64,000 bases of DNA from Symsagittifera roscoffensis (GCF_963678635.1 NC_087062.1:30158833-30222832), one strand, 5' to 3'. Positions 23,600 to 35,076 are shown, numbered from the stretch's first letter. Numbers and translations are program-made. The notes: generated from the letters alone by a model not told the origin.

Positions 23600-24505
23600 G
23601 CCCAGGTTTAATCAACGCGAACACGAGTGAGACCAATCACATAATGAGCAAAGTCTTACAACTAAAAAGAACCGATGCGAGCTCTTGAAACGATTACATA
23701 CGCTCAAACGATTAACATGACCGACCCCTGAAAATCTTCGCACAACTTGCGATACAAAAAAAACGAATATGAATAAAATCAAATGAAAAGACAAATTAAG
23801 ACCGAAAAACTTCAAAGATAGTTTTCTTTTGTCGAAAAAATTTATTTTATGTTCAATCAATTACAAAACAGCCAAAAAATCTTTAGAAACAAAAATACCT
23901 GCACCATCAAAAACCTAAAATACAGAGAGCATTGTAAAAAATAATTAGAACAAAAAATTTTGTAATTCAATTACCTCCAAGAGTTCCTTCAATTGTCTAA
24001 TAAGAAAAACGGTATCGGTAGTTGATCTACCACCCATGAACCCAAATTGCATGCCATCTATTTTTATCAATTGTCTGAAAAGCAAGTTTTTTTTGAAATT
24101 CTTTGAAACGTTTTTGTTTCAAATTTCAAAATGACTCGAGTAATAAGCCATGGCTTGTTCTAAGCTTAGAAAAACACAATATACATTTTTTCAAAAATCG
24201 AAACAATTTTAACGATTTTTGAAAAAAAACTATCGTCGAGACCTTCTGTTCTACTTGCACAGCAAACCATCATCTCAACTTTGTTCAAAGTTTGTCGAAT
24301 ATTTCTAAAGAACGGTGATAACATTTCATTTGCTGATATATTGTCATAAAAAAAATTGGAATTATTTCAAAAGATGCCCGGTCCAATAAATTTTATGAGA
24401 ATGTTCACAAACTGTAAACTTTTCAAAAAAATTGAATTTGCATTCTTCGTTCAAATCAAAATCATCAGATCTTTCAATCAATAAATAATCAACCACAAAT
24501 AAAAC
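23600..24505. repeat. dispersed repeat next to GT25 3' end
   Basis: About 23612-24010 resembles 27770-28160. Both contain CGAGTGAGACCAA-CACATAATGA, AAAAAGAACC-ATGCGAGCTCTT, TTAACATGACC and AGAAACAAAAATACCT blocks in the same order. The remainder to 24505 is AT-rich 3' flank of the GT25 gene with no recognised feature. Confidence 0.6.
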
Positions 24506-26178
24506 TCAATTGTTTTCATACACGAGCAATTCATAATCTTCTGGTACTGGTTCGTCATCTTGCATTGGTTCGTCGATTACATACAATGATTCCGAAGTGT
24601 CGCTTTCATATTTCAAATCTAGCCAATCATATCTAGGCTTGACGAGCGCGAATCTAGCCGCAAAAGCATTAAGGAGAATTTCACTAGAATGCTTTCGCAA
24701 GAGACAATCATCCCACTGTTTAAACATGGGTTGCTGATTGTACATTAGAGGAATATACTCGTCCACAGGAATTACTTGTTGTAGAATGTCTGTGTTAAGG
24801 AGTTTCTTTGCACCTTCTAAGGTCAGCATGTAGCCGACAGTCCAATGAGACAACCCAGGTCTCACCAGGTGACTGCATTCTTCACAGGCTAAATCATCTT
24901 TCATTTGTTTTCTTCCAAGATACCTAAAAAGGAGCATTGACTACAAATAGTCTGGAGGCAGTGTGATCTCTTGTTAGTTAACCACCCAAGCTTCTTTCAC
25001 GTCAAAAGATTGCAACTAGCGGGCTCAGAGAAGCTGAAGCGGCTTCCAATTCATGAGTTGAAATTTCCCACCAATAGAAAAACGATGCTAAATAAGTTCT
25101 ATTCCAGATACGCAAATCCACAATTGCGGCGTTTGAGCTTATAAGTTTAAGGATGCATTTTCAAAAATCCAATACGCCCATATTTATCAATACTCGTTTA
25201 GTTTCTGGCATATAAAAAAATCATCAAAAGTGAAAAAATTTTGAAAAAATTCAGTCCCTAACTTAAATCCCAACTCGTCGGAATATTTTTGAAGTTGTTA
25301 GAACTTTATTTATAAAAGAACATCTATATCTCTGAAACAACTGAAAAAATTTCGGCTGCTCATATTTTCATTCGCATCTTTCAGCCCCACGAATGATCTA
25401 TTAACAAGCTGCTCATTTAAAAGAAACAAACTAACGACAACCCATGATATTTCGGACACATTCTGCTCGTCTCCAAAAACTAAAACATGCCAAGGTATAG
25501 AAACCCAGATGATTTACTAATGCTTATAACGCGTACCAAAAGAAATGCAAAACTGTTTTGAAAAAATTTCAGTCTAATCAGCTCAGGAACAACTTTAAAA
25601 CACAGAGGCAACTTCACTTGAGATACAACGAAAGCGTAGCATTGCAAGCTATCAATACAGAGGCGAAGCTGTGCTTCGCAAACACAAGCGAGAAAACGAC
25701 AAAAAAGCAGCTCTATAAAGCGAAATAAGGAACATTAGAAATAAGACTCAAATAAGTAAAACTTTTGCTGCGCGACGGGCTTGAACCGGCAATCTCGAGA
25801 GTAGGAGCCCCACTCGGCCACGGACGCTTACCGATCGACAAACACTAAGCACAAATAAAGCAGAGAACAGATGCCATGAAATTTCCAATGCTACAGCTCG
25901 TGTTTATAGCAAAAGTGCCACCAAATTGAGCACTATTATATGCGAGTTAAGCTGGGAAAAAAGTAGATATAGAAATAACTACGTCGAAAAAATTAACCAA
26001 GTCGAAAAATACGAAAACTCAATCTCAGTGGCGATACACAACCACTAACAATCGCGAGACATTTTATTCTAAGCACGAACAATCCAGATTTATGATTAAT
26101 TTTATGCAAAAAAAATTAAGTAAAAGCGACATAACACAAGCCGGAAACATTTAGGCCGAATAAAAGGTCTAAGCGAAA

Positions 26179-26225
<47 letters not shown>

Positions 26226-29200
26226 TCAGGTATAGTAAACTTAAAAATTTTCGGAGCCAATCAACCACATTTGAAACTACAATAAAAACGGCTTACAGTG
26301 CAAAAAAATGTAGGGTCTGGCAACTAAGCCGACAAATTATAGTCCGACTATTCAATTTTCACGGAAAAAACGCAGACCATATGGCGCAGAGGCAACCGCA
26401 TTACCTCCAGGCAAAAGTAAGAAGAGGCCTGGAAGTTGCTATTTCATGATAACATTGAGGAAAAACACCAAATGACCAAAGTTCCACACAGTGGCGAAGC
26501 AGAACTTCGGAACACTTCTGACACCGCATTGCGAGGTACCGGTAGAAAAGTATGACAGACCCATTTAATCAATTACAAAAATGTCGAAACTGAATCTAGA
26601 GAAAATGTAGGATGTTTAATTTGAGACAAACATGACATGAAACACAACTGCCAGCGCTAAAAAGGCATTCACAAAATTTTATCGAGCGGCAACTACTATT
26701 GAGCAGACGCCAGTTAATACAGTGAAAAAATGAAAATTTTGAAACTCTCTGAGGAAACAAAGAGAAAAAGCCATTTCTCTTCCAAAAAATGCAAAATTAC
26801 ACGACTAAGCCGATATAATATCAATCGAAACCATTTAAGCCAAACAAATGGAGCGAAAAAAAAAACATAGAAAGAAACAAACGATTTCAGGGGGTGTAAA
26901 TTTACACACAGAGGCGAAGCCCAGCTTCGCACCACTTATGATACAACACAAACATGAAAGACATAAATCGAAAAAATGGAAAACATTGAAAAAAAATAGG
27001 TATACCAAAATTTAAATTTTCGTATGTCTCGGTAGAAGTTTATTTTAGACAAACGAGCCAGACATTTCTACATTAAATTAGCAACTGAGCAAAAACTCAC
27101 GCAGAGGAAATAAAGCCGACAATCTTTGAGCAGACAAGGTGAGCAAAAAAAATCCTTTAAGTCCCACCTGAAACTACAATAAACAACACTTCCACTCGCA
27201 ACTACAATGAAAAATGCTTACAGCAAAATAAAAAAATCCTTGATATGATGTGGCAACCAAGCCCCCTTCCCCGTTCGAAATTACAATGAACAAAACTTGT
27301 ACTTGCAACTAAGCCGACAAAATTTGAACAGACAAACAAAAGTTTGACAATTCAATTTTTCACAACTGCATCCATACAGAAAAAAACAAGGACCGGCCGA
27401 GACTCAAACCTCAGGGGTGCAAAAGCGATGTCGTTATCTTTTGTCCAAGTGGAAGGATCCTGGAAGTTGTTAAGGTTCAATGATAAAGCAAGTCAATGAT
27501 AAGAAAAAGTGTTTACGGCGAAAAAGTGTAGTTCCCGATTACATGACACTCGCGAGTGTAAAAACATAGAAATACACCATAAACCGAAAAATGTTTAACT
27601 GTAGAATAAATTACTTAAACTACAAAAAAGTCGACTAAAATTAGATTCTTGTCGGAATTCAGCTCAAGGCCTCTGTTCTCCTTATCATGTTACCGCTTCT
27701 CCAAGTATGCTCCGCGAAGAGTGCCAACAGCTGGAACTTAAAATACTACACAGAGGCGAAGCTGCGTTTCCCCACCCCAGACGAGTGAGACCAAGCACAT
27801 AATGAACGAAGTCTCACAACTAAAAAGAACCCATGCGAGCTCTTTAAACGATTACATTCGCTCAATCGCTTAACATGACCAACCCCAAAAAAGCCTTCTC
27901 ACCACAAGTTTATTTAAACTTCAAACAATTTCAAAAAAGCCAAAAAATGTTTAGAAACAAAAATACCTAGACCATCAAAAACCTTTTAAAAAAATACAAA
28001 AAAGTCAATTTAATTCGAATTTTTTTTTAATTTCTCAAAAAAAAACAGATATAATTAAAACTCGAAAAACTTTGTAATTCAATTACCTCCGGCACTGGGC
28101 TTTTTAAAATTGCCTTCAGGAATTTAGAGGAAATTAGAACCACAAGCATCTGCCGTCTCAAGTAGGCGTGCTACCTCGAAGCCAGATGCGCTGGATGGAT
28201 GAATGAATTTGAATTCATATTAAAGCAAGTAGATGAATGAGTCCAGGCTCCAGGAGATGAGTCCTGTGAACAAAGTTATTAACGAAAAAAATCTAGTACC
28301 CGATTGCAAAACCTTTGCTTACCGCAAGGCTAAAAACACGGAGAGCACTCGTAATAATAATTTGAAAGGAAAGAAAACACTTCAACTTCGGAATCGGGTA
28401 CTTATCGGGTATTTTTGTTTCTAAACATTTTTTGGCTTTTTTGAAATTGTTTGAAGTTTAAATAAACTTGTGGTGAGAAGGCTTTTTTGGGGTTGGTCAT
28501 GTTAAGCGATTTGCCGTCTCATTTGCATTTGCCGTCTCCACAAGCATTTGCCGTCTCAAGTAGGCGTGCTACCTCGAAGCCAGATGCGCTGGATGGATGA
28601 ATGAATTTGAATTCATATTAAAGCAAGTAGATGAATGAGTCCAGGCTCCAGGAGATGAGTCCTGTGAACAAAGTTATTAACGAAAAAAATCTAGTACCCG
28701 ATTGCAAAACCTTTGCTTACCGCAAGAGTAAAAACACGGAGAGCACTCGTAATAATAATTTGAAAGGAAAGAAAACACTTCAACTTCGGAATCGGGTACT
28801 TATCGGGTATTTTTGTTTCTAAACATTTTTTGGCTTTTTGAAATTGTTTGAAGTTTAAATAAACTTGTGGTGAGAAGGCTTTTTTGGGGTTGGTCATGTT
28901 AAGCGATGTTACCGCTCAATCGCTTAACATGACCAACCCCAAAAAAGCCTTCTCACCGCAAGTTTATTTAAACTTCAAACAATTTCAAAAAAGCCAAAAA
29001 ATGTTTAGAAACAAAAATACCTAGACCATCAAAAACCTTTAAAAAAATACAAAAAAGTCAATTTAATTCGAATTTTTTTTTAAAACGATTACGATTACAT
29101 TCGCTCAACATGACCAACCCCAAAAAGCCTTCTCACCACAAGTTTATTTAAACTTCAAACAATTTCAAAAAAGCCCAAAAATGTTTAGAAACAAAAAAAT

Positions 29201-32200
29201 ACCTAGACCATCAAAAACCTTTAAAAAAATACAAAAAAGTCAATTTAATTCGAATTTTTTTTTAATTTCTCAAAAAAAAAACAGATATAATTAAAACTCG
29301 AAAAACTTTGTTATTCAATTACCTCCGGCACTGGGCTTTTTAAAATTGCCTTCAGGAATTTAGAGGAAATTATAACCACAAGCATTTGCCGTCTCAAGTA
29401 GGCGTGCTACCTCGAAGCCAGATGCGCTGGATGGATGAATGAATTTGAATTCATATTAAAGCAAGTAGATGAATGAGTCCAGGCTCCAGGAGATGAGTCC
29501 TGTGAACAAAGTTATTAACGAAAAAAATCTAGTACCCGATTGCAAAACCTTTGCTTACCGCAAGGGTAAAAACACGGAGAGCACTCGTAATAATAATTTG
29601 AAAGGAAAGAAAACACTTCAACTTCGGAATAAAACGACCTCCAAAATCAATTTAAAAATGTTAGATTAGACAGAAAATTTCTCATTTTTTTGCATCACGT
29701 GAGCGCTTGAACTGAACATCCATGTCAAAAAAGCCTAATGAAGCTCTTAAAAAGCCTTCAAAAATAAAAGCCAAAATGAAAATGATAGAAAAAAATCGTT
29801 GTTCTTTTTTTTCGTAAAGAATAAAGTTATTTACGAAAAAAATCTAGTACCCGATTGCAAAACTTTTGCTTACCGCAAGGGTAAAAACACAGAGAGCACT
29901 CGGAATAATAATTTGAAAGGAAAGAAAACACTTCAACTTCGGAATAAAACGACCTCCAAATTCAATTAAAAAAATGTTAGATTAGACAGAAAATTTCTCA
30001 TTTTTTCGCATCACGTCAGCGCTTGAACTGAAAAATATGTTACCAAAAAAAAACAGAAATAGCCAACAGAAGCCATTTCCTTGTAGCCAACCTCAGCCTA
30101 ATTTCAAAAACTGCAGCGACTAAAGCGGAGCCCATTTCAGAAGATTGCGAAAATCAAAAAGGAAATTGAAGAATATATATTTCGGACAAAACCTTTGGAC
30201 AATGAGAATTTGGGCAAAACCTTTTAGAACAGGATTTTTTTAGTTTTGTTAAGCAGTGAAGCATCATCATACAAGCTTCAGAAATTTAGCCCTTCATTCA
30301 AAGCAGAAGGATACAAAAATGAAACTGAAAACGAACAAACGAAGACAAAACTGCTGGCCTTAAAGCTCTTTGAACTTCAAGAACAATTTATCAATGGCAC
30401 TTTTTGGATAAAATTATCCCAATTTGAGAAAATTTGATCAATAAGGAAGTTTTTTTTTATTCAGATCGGAAATCTGCATATTATAATCCACTTTCGAAAT
30501 CAGAAGTCGATCACGTTTTTTGTGACCTTTACACTTTTGCTGTTCGCTAGTGGAAACTTCATTCCTTTCAACAAAGTAAATGAATCGAAAGAAATCTTAA
30601 GTCAAACCACGAAACATCAAATTTGAGCATGAACAAACTTTTCAGACTTTTTCCAGAGACAAAATTGTCACGATCTATGTAAGCGTCTGAACTACGTTCA
30701 TCGACTTTTAAAAATTGATTAAAAATTGATCAAATTCGTTTAGGACCAGTTTCAAGTCCTCCTCAAAGTTGTCGAAGTCAAAATCTTCAAAAAATTGATC
30801 TAAACGAGTCAATAAAAAAACCTAACTTAGTATATAAAAACAAATCGGTCTGAAACTAAACAAAAACCAATAAACTATAGTCATTGGTAAAACCTTTAAA
30901 AGAATACAGGAAAACTGAAAAACTTATCTAATCTACAGTTAATGTAAGATGCTGCTAAGCCTGGGCTAGACTAAACCTAAGGGGTAGACTAAATATGCTG
31001 TCTATTTAACGTGTTCCTTAAAATTTGCAACTTGCATTGGAAAAGAGTGCACTGGTCTCACAACACTGCGCTTGTAAGCTCGCTTGTGTAAATTTTAATG
31101 AATACGTACAGTAATTCGCCTCCCATCTGATCAAATTCGTTTAGGACCAGTTTCAAGTCCTCCTCAAAGTTTTCAAAAACCAACTCATTGGAAAAAAAAT
31201 AGAAAAAGCCTAGCTTTACTTGAATAGAATGCAAAAACTCTAAGTCTGATATTTCTCACTAACTCGGCATCAACAGCTGTCACTCGATTATAGTCAAAAC
31301 TCGGAAGCACGTTTCCAATTTCTTCTTCAATCAATAATCTGCGCTCTTCTCTCCTGTCCAAATTTATGAAAAAGACCTGGAAAGGCCATACAGCATCATT
31401 TAACTCAGTAAAAACGACATTCTACCACCAGTAATTCGCCTCCCATCTGATCAAATTCGTTTAGGACCAGTTTCAAGTCCTCCTCAAAGTTGTCGAAGTC
31501 AAAATCTTCAAAAAATTGATCTAAACGAGTCAATAAAAAAAACCTAACTTAGTATATAAAAACAAATCGGTCTGAAACTAAACAAAAACCAATAAACTAT
31601 AGTCATTGGTAAAACCTTTAAAAGAATACAGGAAAACTGAAAAACTTATCTAATCTACAGTTAATGTAAGATGCTGCTAAGCCTGGGCTAGACTAAACCT
31701 AAGGGGTAGACTAAATATGCTGTCTATTTAACGTGTTCCTTAAAATTTGCAACTTGCATTGGAAAAGAGTGCACTGGTCTCACAACACTGCGCTTGTAAG
31801 CTCGCTTGTGTAAATTTTAATGAATACGTACAGTAATTCGCCTCCCATCTGATCAAATTCGTTTAGGACCAGTTTCAAGTCCTCCTCAAAGTTGTCGAAG
31901 TCAAAATCTTCAAAAAATTGATCTAAACGAGTCAATAAAAAAAACCTAACTTAGTATATAAAAACAAATCGGTCTGAAACTAAACAAAAACCAATAAACT
32001 ATAGTCATTGGTAAAACCTTTAAAAGAATACAGGAAAACTGAAAAACTTATCTAATCTACAGTTAATGTAAGATGCTGCTAAGCCTGGGCTAGACTAAAC
32101 CTAAGGGGTAGACTAAATATGCTGTCTATTTAACGTGTTCCTTAAAATTTGCAACTTGCATTGGAAAAGAGTGCACTGGTCTCACAACACTGCGCTTGTA

Positions 32201-33090
32201 AGCCTGCTTGTGTAAATTTTAATGAATACGTACAGTAATTCGCCTCCCATCTGATCAAATTCGTTTAGGACCAGTTTCAAGTCCTCCTCAAAGTTGTCGA
32301 AGTCAAAATCTTCAAACTCCAAAATAAACTCAGCGTCATCCTCAAGAATCATAGTCAGGTTGTGGCGTTTGTTCACGATTTCCGACCAGACATTGTGATG
32401 GCTCAACAAGCACGCAACTTCCCCCATCTTCAGGGGTCTATAATAAACAACCTGCAAAATTTAAAAAAATTTCATGCATTTACTATTGGGTTTGCAAAAT
32501 AAAAGAGGGAAAACTTACAGAAAAGAAACAGATAGTTCTTACTATGAAACACGTACTCGAGAGGATGCCTAAAACGTATTCCTATTAGGAAGCTCAAGTT
32601 AAGAAACCATATGAGTAATTTACTGAACAAACAATCTTAGTCATAACTACCTCTGCCACGACTCGGGCATGAGATAATTTTCCATCACACGAACTCCCAT
32701 CCGTTCAAGTAGCAGCCAAGTCAAATTTCTAAAATATATACAACTTTTCAAAAACCAACTCATTGGAAAAAAAATAGAAAAAGCCTAGCTTTACTTGAAT
32801 AGAATGCAAAAACTCTAAGTCTGATATTTCTCACTAACTCGGCATCAACAGCTGTCACTCGATTATAGTCAAAACTCGGAAGCACGTTTCCAATTTCTTC
32901 TTCAATCAATAATCTGCGCTCTTCTCTCCTGTCCAAATTTATGAAAAAGACCTGGAAAGGCCATACAGCATCATTTAACTCAGTAAAAACGACATTCTAC
33001 CACAACAAAAAAGTTGATTACCTCGAACCGTTGCTTTGCCACAGCCATAAAAGGCAGAATTGTCGTTGCCAGTTGCCACAATAAACTCAT
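24506..33090 (-). CDS. single-domain glycosyltransferase family 25 protein, five exons
   Basis: Coding exons on -: 33090-33022, 32951-32839, 32728-32651, 32437-32234, 24923-24506. All junctions are GT/AG with matching phases (0,2,2,2), giving 293 aa. Residues 1-18 form a signal peptide (MSLLWQLATTILPFMAVA). Then come the GT25 N-motif VFFINLDRREERR, AVDAENLTW, GEVACLLSHHNVW, the acidic metal-site-type motif LEDDAEF, LLYLGRKQM, HWTVGYMLTLEGAKKLL and PVDEYIPLMY. These are hallmarks of the C-terminal domain of procollagen galactosyltransferases (COLGALT/CERCAM), which act in the ER lumen. The large N-terminal domain of animal COLGALTs and an RDEL-type tail are absent, so it is a short secretory-pathway relative; donor and acceptor are not known. 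Exon 4 could start at two acceptors; 32437 keeps the frame. Exons 1-4 recur twice upstream (38.1-38.9 and 43.9-44.8 kb). Confidence 0.8.
25640..25935 (-). mobile_element. tRNA-derived SINE, best-preserved head
   Basis: On - around 25828-25765 there is GCGTCCGTGGCCGAGTGG (A box) and GCCGGTTCAAGCCC (B box), spaced as in a Leu/Ser-type tRNA. A body with AAGACTCAAATAAG, GACAAAAAAGCAGCTC and a GTGCTTCGCAAAC hairpin module follows. The block order matches 11430-11720. The internal promoter looks intact, so this copy may be among the younger ones. Confidence 0.6.
26187..26222. repeat. (AT)n microsatellite
   Basis: Uninterrupted AT dinucleotides, about 18 units, preceded by an A run. Confidence 0.95.
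27770..30010. repeat. nested direct and inverted duplication cluster with fold-back
   Basis: Three direct copies of a ~300-bp unit (about 28130-28440, 28535-28835, 29370-29630) contain AGTCCAGGCTCCAGGAGATG, ATCTAGTACCCGATTGCAAA and ACTTCAACTTCGGAAT. A second unit (CGCTTAACATGACC ... AGAAACAAAAATACC) appears forward at about 27867, 28919 and 29105 and inverted at about 28407-28507 and 28804-28907. The arms 28804-28907 and 28919-29022 form a near-perfect ~104-bp fold-back with an 11-base spacer. A 63-codon open frame recurs in the direct units but is repeat-derived. All of it lies in GT25 intron 4. Confidence 0.85.
30011..30734. other. GT25 intron 4, no recognised feature
   Basis: AT-rich sequence. 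A 63-codon + open frame at 30246 has no recognisable motif. Nothing else could be supported. Confidence 0.4.
30735..32233 (-). repeat. tandem modules with truncated GT25 exon 4 and a spare exon 2
   Basis: Truncated copies of the 3' part of exon 4 occur at about 30735-30793, 31110-31172, 31430-31516 and 31832-31916. The first half of the exon is replaced by 'AAAAAATTGATCTAAACG' intron-type sequence, and modules recur about every 398 bp. Those at 31110 and 31832 keep the native donor ACT|GTACGT; that at 31430 has lost it. A full exon-2 copy (VFFINLD exon) sits at 31264-31376. The spare pieces do not restore a readable frame if spliced into the main mRNA. Confidence 0.85.
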
Positions 33091-33097
33091 AGGTGTT
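33091..33097 (-). promoter_or_regulatory. splice acceptor 7 bases before the GT25 start codon
   Basis: On - the sequence ATAATGTTTCAG is followed by AACACCT and then ATG at 33090. In-frame TAA lies just upstream, so translation must start in this exon. A 7-base 5' UTR after an acceptor suggests either a 5'-UTR intron or a spliced-leader site. Identical in the other two copies (38937-38943, 44794-44800). Confidence 0.45.
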
Positions 33098-33185
33098 CTG
33101 AAACATTATATGCCTGGGCTCTCCAATAGCTTGCACCCTCTGAATGACAAGTCTGCATACTCTAAGAGTGTAAATCTTAATTTCA

Positions 33186-33240
33186 AACACAGAGGCGAAG
33201 CACAGCTTCGCATCACTTGCGATACAACAAAAATAGCATT
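33186..33240. repeat. GCGAAGC hairpin repeat upstream of GT25 exon 1
   Basis: Copy of the dispersed module CACAGAGGCGAAGCACAGCTTCGCATCA (split here: GGCGAAGC / GCTTCGC hairpin) ending CTTGCGATACAACA. It is duplicated with the units at about 39032 and 44889. Confidence 0.7.
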
Positions 33241-33516
33241 GCAAAGTAGCAGACAATTACCAGTTTCCTGCTCCACTTGGGCAGCCACTTCGGCCTGTAC
33301 TTCGGCACGGACATTCACTAATTAGGGTACAAAAGGGGCAAAACAAGAGAAAGAACAGATTGTAAAATGGAGTGTAGAGAAAAGGATTTAAAAAATTGCG
33401 GCAGCGAGGAGGGTAAATGGATTTAAAATGGCGTGCAGAGGTGGAAGAACATCCAGCAAGAAAACAACTGAAAATCAACAAAACTACACTCATTTTAAAG
33501 AAATTTTTGCTAAAAA

Positions 33517-33556
33517 GTAAATTTCAAACGTTTTCGCAACTATGTGCATCGTCAGG
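33517..33556 (-). ncRNA. hammerhead-ribozyme-like motif of the Penelope element (unit A)
   Basis: On - the motif reads CTGACGA, then a stem GCA-CATAGT-TGC, then GAAAACGTTT. This corresponds to the hammerhead core CUGANGA / GAAA with a very short self-complementary AACGTT-type stem III. Hammerhead motifs with such short stem III are known in Penelope-like elements. It sits about 265 bases past the stop of the GIY-YIG frame, and is repeated at 39363-39402 and 45220-45259. Cleavage site and stem I were not resolved. Confidence 0.5.
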
Positions 33557-33821
33557 ATTTTTACAATAAACTACTCTAAATGACGATGAAACATCAATTT
33601 ACAAATGTTATTTACAATAAATCACATACAATTTGGTTCTAAACCATCATGATAAAAAATTAGCCAATCACAGTTGACCTCTAAATTACTATTAAGATTA
33701 AAATACTTTTAACCTCTAAAATTAATTAAACATTTTAAAATTAATTTGTCTGGAAGTTTCTGAGTCATAATTTCGATTTAGACATGTACGTTTTGAATAA
33801 AAAACCAAAAATATTTTGGGA

Positions 33822-35037
33822 CTAAATTTTCAGTGTTAACTCCCTGCTCCTAAACTCATCGCGCGTGTTCAAGCCCGGTTTCTCTTTCCTGATATGTATT
33901 GCCTCTAGTGTTAGCAATTTTGTTTGGTTGTTTGACCTATCTATAATTTCCCAACTAAGATCTGCGCTATTTCCCTCAAGTTGGCATTGCTGAAGGTGGA
34001 GGCCTACCGGTGAGTCTGCTTTCCTATGTTCCTCAATTCTAGTGGTCAAATGTCGAACAGTTTGTCCGACATAGGTGGAAGTGCATCCACTACATGACAG
34101 TTTATAAACCACTCTTGACTTGAGGTCATTAGAAAATGCTGACTTCAGTGATGGTAAACATGATTGTAGTTTTCTTGTGGTGAAAACCACTTGAACGTTC
34201 GTTAATTTTCGTAACCTGTTAGCAAAATATTGGCTCTGGTTACCTCTATATTGCACCATCAGCATTGGGGGCTTTTCATCCTTTGGTGATTGAACTGACA
34301 AACCCCTGTCACTATCCAGGGGCTTGCCTTTACCCTCGATGATCTTGCACAAGGCGTCTGAAGCCACCTTTGCGGACCAATTTTCAGGGTACTGATTTGT
34401 CAGCCATTGCGCCCTATTAGTTTCCATAGCCTTATCAAATTGCTCCCAGCTAGATGTACTCCTAAAAACCCTGTGTACAGTGCCTTGGATAACACTACGC
34501 TTATACTGAGCTTCTATAGTTCAGTATAGTCCCTGTATCTGTTGGTTTTTGATACCAACTGCAAGTTACACGCCTATCCTGCGATATATTTATGTTCAAA
34601 TCCAGGAACGGCAAATTCCCCTCCGAATTAGTTTTCTCTAGAGTGAACTGCAAATTTGGATGAAGAGAATTGGCGGCATCGAGAAGACAACTCGGCTCCC
34701 CTCTGACTGTTCTAACAATGTCATCCACATACCTGAGGAACAATTTCACCTGGGGAGTATCCTTCTCCTTGTTCTTAGCTCGGCAGCAGCTTTCACAGTA
34801 CCAGACTATCTCGGTTATTGATGCGTATACGTCATCGGATATTTTTCCGCATTTTAGATGATACCAGTTTCGGCAACTCTCGCATTCAACCCCCTTTGAT
34901 CTATATGTGACTTTCCTGCTGCAACATGGGCACAAGCCGTTTTTGTCATTAATTTGCTGTACCCCCGTTCCCACCGGTACAGCAAAGTATTTTGTCATTA
35001 ATTTGCTGTACCCCCGTTCCCACCCGTTCCCACTCAT
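33822..35037 (-). pseudogene. PHD finger / Penelope-like RT-GIY-YIG chimera, unit A (frameshifted)
   Basis: Same gene as the intact frames in units B and C, but an 11-base deletion near 34511 shifts the frame after NYRS. The N-part (178 codons) and C-part (201 codons) are each open. The N-part has the finger and YVDD; the C-part has GIY-YIG. Confidence 0.85.
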
Positions 35038-35043
35038 TTTAAC

Positions 35044-35076
35044 CTATTTAATAAGTTTATCACAACAATTAGGCTA
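35044..35076 (-). other. 33-base leader shared with the LINE 5' end (candidate spliced leader), unit A
   Basis: On - the stretch starts TAGCCTAATTG and ends TTATTAAATAG, directly followed by GTTAAA and the ATG of the PHD/Penelope frame. The same 33 bases start the LINE at 36415-36447 on +. Flanks on both sides differ completely. Copies in the other units: 40901-40933 and 46758-46790. Confidence 0.7.

Larger units (their letters stand above)
24924..27769. other. GT25 intron 4, downstream part, repeat-rich
   Basis: No gene was recognised. It holds a tRNA-derived SINE (25640-25935), several CACAGAGGCGAAGC modules (about 25600, 25655, 26905, 27750), a TA microsatellite (26187-26222), and a SINE head of the GGACCGGCCGAGACTCAAACC type near 27380-27460. 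Confidence 0.55.

Noticed and set aside
28233-29669. Three near-identical 63-66-codon + frames (MNESRLQEMSPVNKV...)
   Set aside because: They follow a repeated SINE-like unit; no motif, and the 3' ends change with the rearrangement.
25600-30000. CRISPR-like spaced repeats
   Set aside because: Repeats are dispersed SINE modules of irregular spacing in eukaryotic DNA.
33022-33160. Minus frame reading FQNTYEFIVATGNDNSAFYG
   Set aside because: It is the wrong frame of GT25 exon 1; only the frame with MSLLWQLATT... gives a signal peptide and joins exon 2 in phase.
33257-33493. Minus frame beginning MSVVLLIFSCFLAGCSS, resembling a signal peptide, and a short exon-like piece at 33260-33306
   Set aside because: No homology to a known protein; it lies in the 3' part of the Penelope-like element just past the hammerhead-like motif and does not join GT25 exon 1 in frame.
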